From Ruminococcaceae bacterium YAD3003 (GTDB lineage Bacteria > Bacillota > Clostridia > Saccharofermentanales > Saccharofermentanaceae), in contig FNPA01000004.1 in the NCBI GenBank assembly GCA_900107185.1, forward strand, positions 62,001 to 126,000: a stretch of DNA of 64,000 nt. Reading direction: 5' to 3'. Below, piece after piece: positions 61,364-64,000 of the stretch (its first letter is position 1; every line of letters begins with the position of its first letter). The position numbers and the translations under genes were made by a program. The notes below the pieces were generated by a model. It was not told the origin of the DNA. It worked only from the letters and a program-made list of their open reading frames with translations, and did no database searches.

Positions 61364-62057
61364 CGATCTCGGAATAGACGGTAAACTTGATAAAGAACGG
61401 ATCGCTCATCTTTTCAAACTGGGTATAGTCGCAAGTCTTCTGGCTTTATCTGCAGATATGATACTCGGGTGGGGCATAGCGGATGAGACTCTTACAGGTC
61501 TCGATCAATACTTTTCAAGATATCTTACAGTATCAGATGCAAGGATCGTTTGGTCGGCCGTTCTGGGTATGATCGGTATAACTGTTGAGACACTCTGCTA
61601 TTTCGGATTGCACAGACTTATCGCTTCTAGATCTGAAAAGCTTGCTCATGCATACAGGGCAGGTCTTATAGGCATGATCGCCTTCGGTCCGTTTACGCAC
61701 GTAATGTGCTGTGCATCGATTTACCATCTGAATGCGTTGAACAGGATAGATCCGGCTTGTGCAGCTGATGGCACCGTGAAGTTTATCTTGTGTTTTCTGC
61801 TTCCCGTTACGGTGATATTCTTTCCGTTTTTTATTACGGCTGCTGTCATTCAGTTTAAAGCCTTTATAAAGAATGAGACACCTTATCCGAAGTGGTGCTG
61901 TATCTTCTCGATCCTTTCAGGGCTTCCTGTTGTTTTGTTGATCAAGCTTATCGGGAATTACCCGGTAGTTTATGCAATATCCACGGGCTGGATAAGCATA
62001 GGAAGTCTGATCGCTTTTTCAGGCCTTCTGATAAACATGAAGAAAGCAGATATGTGA
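61350..62057 (+). CDS. Polytopic membrane protein, DUF6796-like (second copy)
   Basis: A 235-residue protein with about six helices and a short charged N-terminus. The LSADMILGWGI segment and the helix order parallel the protein at 56806 (AVADMFLYLG). Histidine/cysteine residues occur in the middle (FTHVMCCASIYH). It lies in the ABC exporter operon after DUF454 and ends four bases before a convergent gene. Family placement is tentative. Confidence 0.7.
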   Translation: MKSYNDLGIDGKLDKERIAHLFKLGIVASLLALSADMILGWGIADETLTGLDQYFSRYLTVSDARIVWSAVLGMIGITVETLCYFGLHRLIASRSEKLAHAYRAGLIGMIAFGPFTHVMCCASIYHLNALNRIDPACAADGTVKFILCFLLPVTVIFFPFFITAAVIQFKAFIKNETPYPKWCCIFSILSGLPVVLLIKLIGNYPVVYAISTGWISIGSLIAFSGLLINMKKADM

Positions 62058-62061
62058 TATT

Positions 62062-62727
62062 TCAGACAAGAGTGCCTTTGAAGTTCTTGGCCGTATCACT
62101 CTCGTCAGCAACATACCAATAATCACAGCTGTCACTTCCCAATGCGCATGTGTGGGTGCGGATAAGCTTAGCGTGAATGAGCTTGGGGATGATGTGGTCT
62201 GTTGCGCATAAATAGGGAAGAAGATCCATATAGCCGTTAGCTCTCGCATAATCTGCCAGAGGGCAGCCAACCAAGTCAAAGCAAACGCCTTCTTCGGTGT
62301 TTCTCGGATTGATACGTACTCTCCAGGTGTTGCCCCATTGTCCCTGAGCGAGTTTTTCTTCTACGAGTTTTGCATATGGAACATAACGCTTATACATGGA
62401 TTTTCTAAGGGACTTCATCTGGCCTTTGCGGTTGACGTTGATGAACTTTCCTATAAACTTATATTTCTCATAGAGCTCATTAGCCAGTTCGGTTATGGCA
62501 TTGCCGTCTATCCTGTGATCTGAAGCTTCGTAGAAGGAGATTGCAAGTATCATTAGATCGAGGTTATGAGCCATGAGGTTTTCCTTGCCACCAATGTCAG
62601 GTGCTTTGGCAAATAGTACCGGAAACAACTCATCTGCTTTGCTGATGATCGTTGATGCTTCGGCGGGATAGTGCTTTTTTGTATATCTGATAAATGCTTT
62701 CTTAAAGCTTTTTGCCATGGATGCCAT
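62062..62727 (-). CDS. L-2-amino-thiazoline-4-carboxylic acid hydrolase-like protein
   Basis: A 221-residue soluble protein. The C-terminal half has the ATC-hydrolase family pattern: FDLVGCPLADYARANGYMDLL, then LCATDH and RTHTCALGSDSCDYWY, with conserved cysteine and aspartate positions. The named enzyme acts in thiazoline-to-cysteine conversion, but most members are uncharacterised. A second ATG lies at codon 4. Its promoter (minus strand) overlaps a TTAG-N6-CTAA operator, so it seems to belong to the same regulon. It is divergent from the TetR gene. Confidence 0.82.
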   Translation of the reverse strand: MASMAKSFKKAFIRYTKKHYPAEASTIISKADELFPVLFAKAPDIGGKENLMAHNLDLMILAISFYEASDHRIDGNAITELANELYEKYKFIGKFINVNRKGQMKSLRKSMYKRYVPYAKLVEEKLAQGQWGNTWRVRINPRNTEEGVCFDLVGCPLADYARANGYMDLLPYLCATDHIIPKLIHAKLIRTHTCALGSDSCDYWYVADESDTAKNFKGTLV

Positions 62728-62764
62728 ATAAGGTTACTCCGAATAAAAATGAATGATTTAGGAT

Positions 62765-62794
62765 ATTATACAGCACTGTATTAGCATATTCTAA
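62765..62794 (-). promoter_or_regulatory. Promoter of the ATC-hydrolase-like gene
   Basis: On the minus strand, TTAGAA (62794-62789) and TATAAT (62770-62765) are 18 bases apart. The -35 is imperfect, but the -10 is consensus. Confidence 0.6.
62781..62794. promoter_or_regulatory. TTAG-N6-CTAA operator over the ATC-hydrolase promoter
   Basis: TTAG-CATATT-CTAA covers the -35 and the adjoining spacer of the minus-strand promoter. This parallels the spacer site of the ECF promoter. Confidence 0.7.
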
Positions 62795-62813
62795 CTTTTG
62801 TTAGAAAAACCTA

Positions 62814-62842
62814 TTGACAGGATTCGGAACTTACAGTAATCT
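62814..62842 (+). promoter_or_regulatory. Promoter of the TetR gene
   Basis: TTGACA (62814-62819) and TAATCT (62837-62842) are 17 bases apart, directly followed by a TetR-type operator. Confidence 0.7.
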
Positions 62843-62844
62843 AC

Positions 62845-62867
62845 GTTAGCTATCAACGTTAACTAAC
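62845..62867. promoter_or_regulatory. Candidate TetR operator at the regulator's own promoter
   Basis: A 23-bp pseudo-palindrome with ends GTTAG and CTAAC and inner TA/TA symmetry. The left half GTTAGCTATCA recurs inverted at 63553-63563 before the ABC exporter gene. It starts two bases past the -10 box, fitting autorepression. It resembles but differs in spacing from the 14-bp TTAG-N6-CTAA sites. Confidence 0.6.
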
Positions 62868-62886
62868 AAAAGGTGACAACTGTAAT

Positions 62887-63504
62887 ATGCCCAGAGATAA
62901 GACATTAAGCCATGAGAAGGTCAACAGAGCTATCCGTGAAGAATTCTTGGAGAAGGGATTCGAGGGTGCGTCTGTCAGAAGTATCGGCGACAGAGCCGGT
63001 ATGACTTCTGCTGGCCTTTACCGTCATTATCAGGATAAGGCGGCTATGTTCGATTCCATTGTGGAGCCTGTCGTCACTGCTGTCAGGAACTGGACTAAAG
63101 ATCACAGGAAGAACGCATTTCAGCTTGTTGAGGAACGTGATCCCGACAGTGATCTTTTTGCCGAAACGTTCCTGGATCTTATCAGGGATATCATCATTCC
63201 TTATAAGTCCGAATTTAAGCTTCTTCTTACGAGTTCACGCGGTACAAAATACGAGAACTTTGTAAATGATTTTGTCATCGAGAACCAGACTGAGATGATG
63301 AAGATGTTCGGATATCTTAAGAGCAAAGGTTTTCCTGTTAAGGAGATAAGTGAAGAGGAGCTTCACATATTGTTATCAGCATATCTGACGGCATGTTTTG
63401 AACCTGTCGTTCACGGGTTCAGTGATGAACAGATAGAAACGCATCTAGGTACTGTCCGGGAATTCTTCTTACCCGGGTGGAGAAATCTGATGGGAATGAA
63501 ATAG
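62887..63504 (+). CDS. TetR/AcrR-family transcriptional regulator
   Basis: A 205-residue regulator. The N-terminal helix-turn-helix (about 12-55) includes FEGASVRSIGDRAGMTSAGLYRHYQDK, a standard TetR recognition helix. The C-terminal ligand domain is helical and variable. It is followed by a terminator and then an ABC exporter gene with a matching inverted repeat, so it probably represses itself and that exporter. The inducer is unknown. Confidence 0.93.
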   Translation: MPRDKTLSHEKVNRAIREEFLEKGFEGASVRSIGDRAGMTSAGLYRHYQDKAAMFDSIVEPVVTAVRNWTKDHRKNAFQLVEERDPDSDLFAETFLDLIRDIIIPYKSEFKLLLTSSRGTKYENFVNDFVIENQTEMMKMFGYLKSKGFPVKEISEEELHILLSAYLTACFEPVVHGFSDEQIETHLGTVREFFLPGWRNLMGMK

Positions 63505-63526
63505 GAGCCGTAAGGCTCTTTTTTAT
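63504..63526 (+). terminator. Terminator after the TetR gene
   Basis: GAGCC (63505-63509) and GGCTC (63514-63518) with a GTAA loop, followed by a six-T run. It begins on the last base of the TetR stop codon. Confidence 0.75.
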
Positions 63527-63533
63527 TGCTTAG

Positions 63534-63559
63534 GCTATCAATTATCGGTTGATGATAGC
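63534..63559. promoter_or_regulatory. Inverted repeat before the ABC exporter, likely TetR operator
   Basis: GCTATCA (63534-63540) and TGATAGC (63553-63559) are perfect complements around 12 bases, flanked by TTAG and TAAC. The right half extended (TGATAGCTAAC) is the exact inverse of the half site at 62845. Only 35 bases separate the end of the TetR terminator from the next ribosome site. Confidence 0.6.
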
Positions 63560-63597
63560 TAACAAAATACGAAATGTGTAACAAGGAGGAAATAAAC

Positions 63598-64000
63598 TTG
63601 GGAAAGACACCGAAATACGATCACATGAAGCTGATAAGGCAGTTTGCCGGCGGGCATAAGCACCTTATCACTTTAGGAAGGATCCTCGCAGGATTAAGTG
63701 CGGTCATAACACTTATTCCGTTCTATCTTCTCTGGAAGATCATCGCGGTTGCTATTGAAGGAACTGATCTTGATAGGATCACCGGATATGCATGGGGAGC
63801 GGTAATCCTTACCGTATCAGCGCTTCTGGTTTATATCGTGGCGCTTCTTTGCACGCACATTGCGGCATTCAGGGTTCAGGCCAATATGAGAAGCGAACTC
63901 ATGAGAAAGATAATAAAGCTCCCTCTCGGAATTTTCGATGAGGACGGAACAGGTAAGATCAGAAGGATCGTAAGTGATTCAACTGCGGCAACTGAGACTT
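63598..64000 (+). CDS. ABC exporter, N-terminal transmembrane part (partial)
   Basis: The first 134 codons of an ABC half-transporter that leaves the window. The start is TTG at 63598, eight bases after AAGGAGGA; an ATG nine codons later is possible. Two transmembrane helices (about 22-45 and 60-83) are followed by VQANMRSELMRKIIKLPLGIFDEDGTGKIRRIVSDS, the coupling-helix region of type IV exporters. Located after a TetR regulator, it is probably one half of a drug- or chelate-exporter heterodimer. ATPase motifs lie outside the window. Confidence 0.9.
   Translation, partial: MGKTPKYDHMKLIRQFAGGHKHLITLGRILAGLSAVITLIPFYLLWKIIAVAIEGTDLDRITGYAWGAVILTVSALLVYIVALLCTHIAAFRVQANMRSELMRKIIKLPLGIFDEDGTGKIRRIVSDSTAATET

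Overview
The window is a dense, moderate-GC stretch of chromosome from a meso-diaminopimelate, Gram-positive-type Clostridia member (Firmicutes/Bacillota). The evidence is the nusA-ylxR-ylxQ-infB-rbfA-nrnA-truB-ribF operon, a dcw (division and cell wall) cluster with DivIB/FtsQ and SEDS proteins, a DNPR-type MurE, a yybP-ykoY manganese riboswitch, an ECF transporter, and heavy use of AGA for arginine. I cannot assign a genus. No insertion sequence, integrase, phage gene, rRNA or CRISPR array is visible.

Layout. 1-6.9 kb: the translation-factor operon, entered at the 3' end of nusA. 7.0-9.0 kb: lgt and rodA, closed by a terminator. 9.2-22.9 kb: the dcw cluster, from a clear promoter with MraZ boxes through mraZ, rsmH, ftsL, a PASTA penicillin-binding protein, murE, murF, ftsW, murG, ftsQ, ftsZ and nrdR. 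mraY, murD and ftsA are missing from their usual places. 22.9-29.6 kb: a two-component system followed by nth, recG, rsmD, coaD and a coiled-coil protein. 29.7-31.6 kb: an AAA ATPase paired with a TOPRIM-like DUF4276-type protein, a possible two-gene defence module, running directly into hemW. 32.8-35.1 kb (minus): a cupin-type XRE regulator and an acyl-CoA synthetase. 35.2-36.8 kb: manganese riboswitch, mntP, a DJ-1 protein and tRNA-Ser(CGA). 37.0-44.1 kb: a hybrid histidine kinase coupled to a solute-binding lipoprotein, then a HAD hydrolase, a small lipoprotein, and an unknown/nucleotidyltransferase/HD cassette.

44.1-64 kb is a metal-centred island. On the minus strand are feoA, feoA, feoB and a short Cys-rich FeoB partner gene. 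Divergent from these is an ECF transporter (S, T and a double ATPase) of the kind linked to haem or iron-chelate uptake. Then come a MacB/FtsX-like ABC transporter with a repeat-rich extracytoplasmic domain, an HMA metal-binding protein, two alpha/beta hydrolases, two heterodimer-type ABC exporters bracketed by polytopic membrane proteins, an ATC-hydrolase-like protein, a TetR regulator, and the start of another ABC exporter that leaves the window.

The most interesting signal is regulatory. A 14-bp palindrome, TTAG-N6-CTAA, recurs in intergenic DNA of the island: twice abutting downstream of the feo -10 box, exactly inside the -35/-10 spacer of the ECF promoter, again just downstream of it, twice before the FtsX-type ABC operon, once over the promoter of the ATC-hydrolase gene, and once over the -35 box of the mntP riboswitch promoter. 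This looks like the operator of one metalloregulator, probably DtxR/IdeR/MntR-like, joining iron uptake with manganese efflux. The regulator itself is not in the window.
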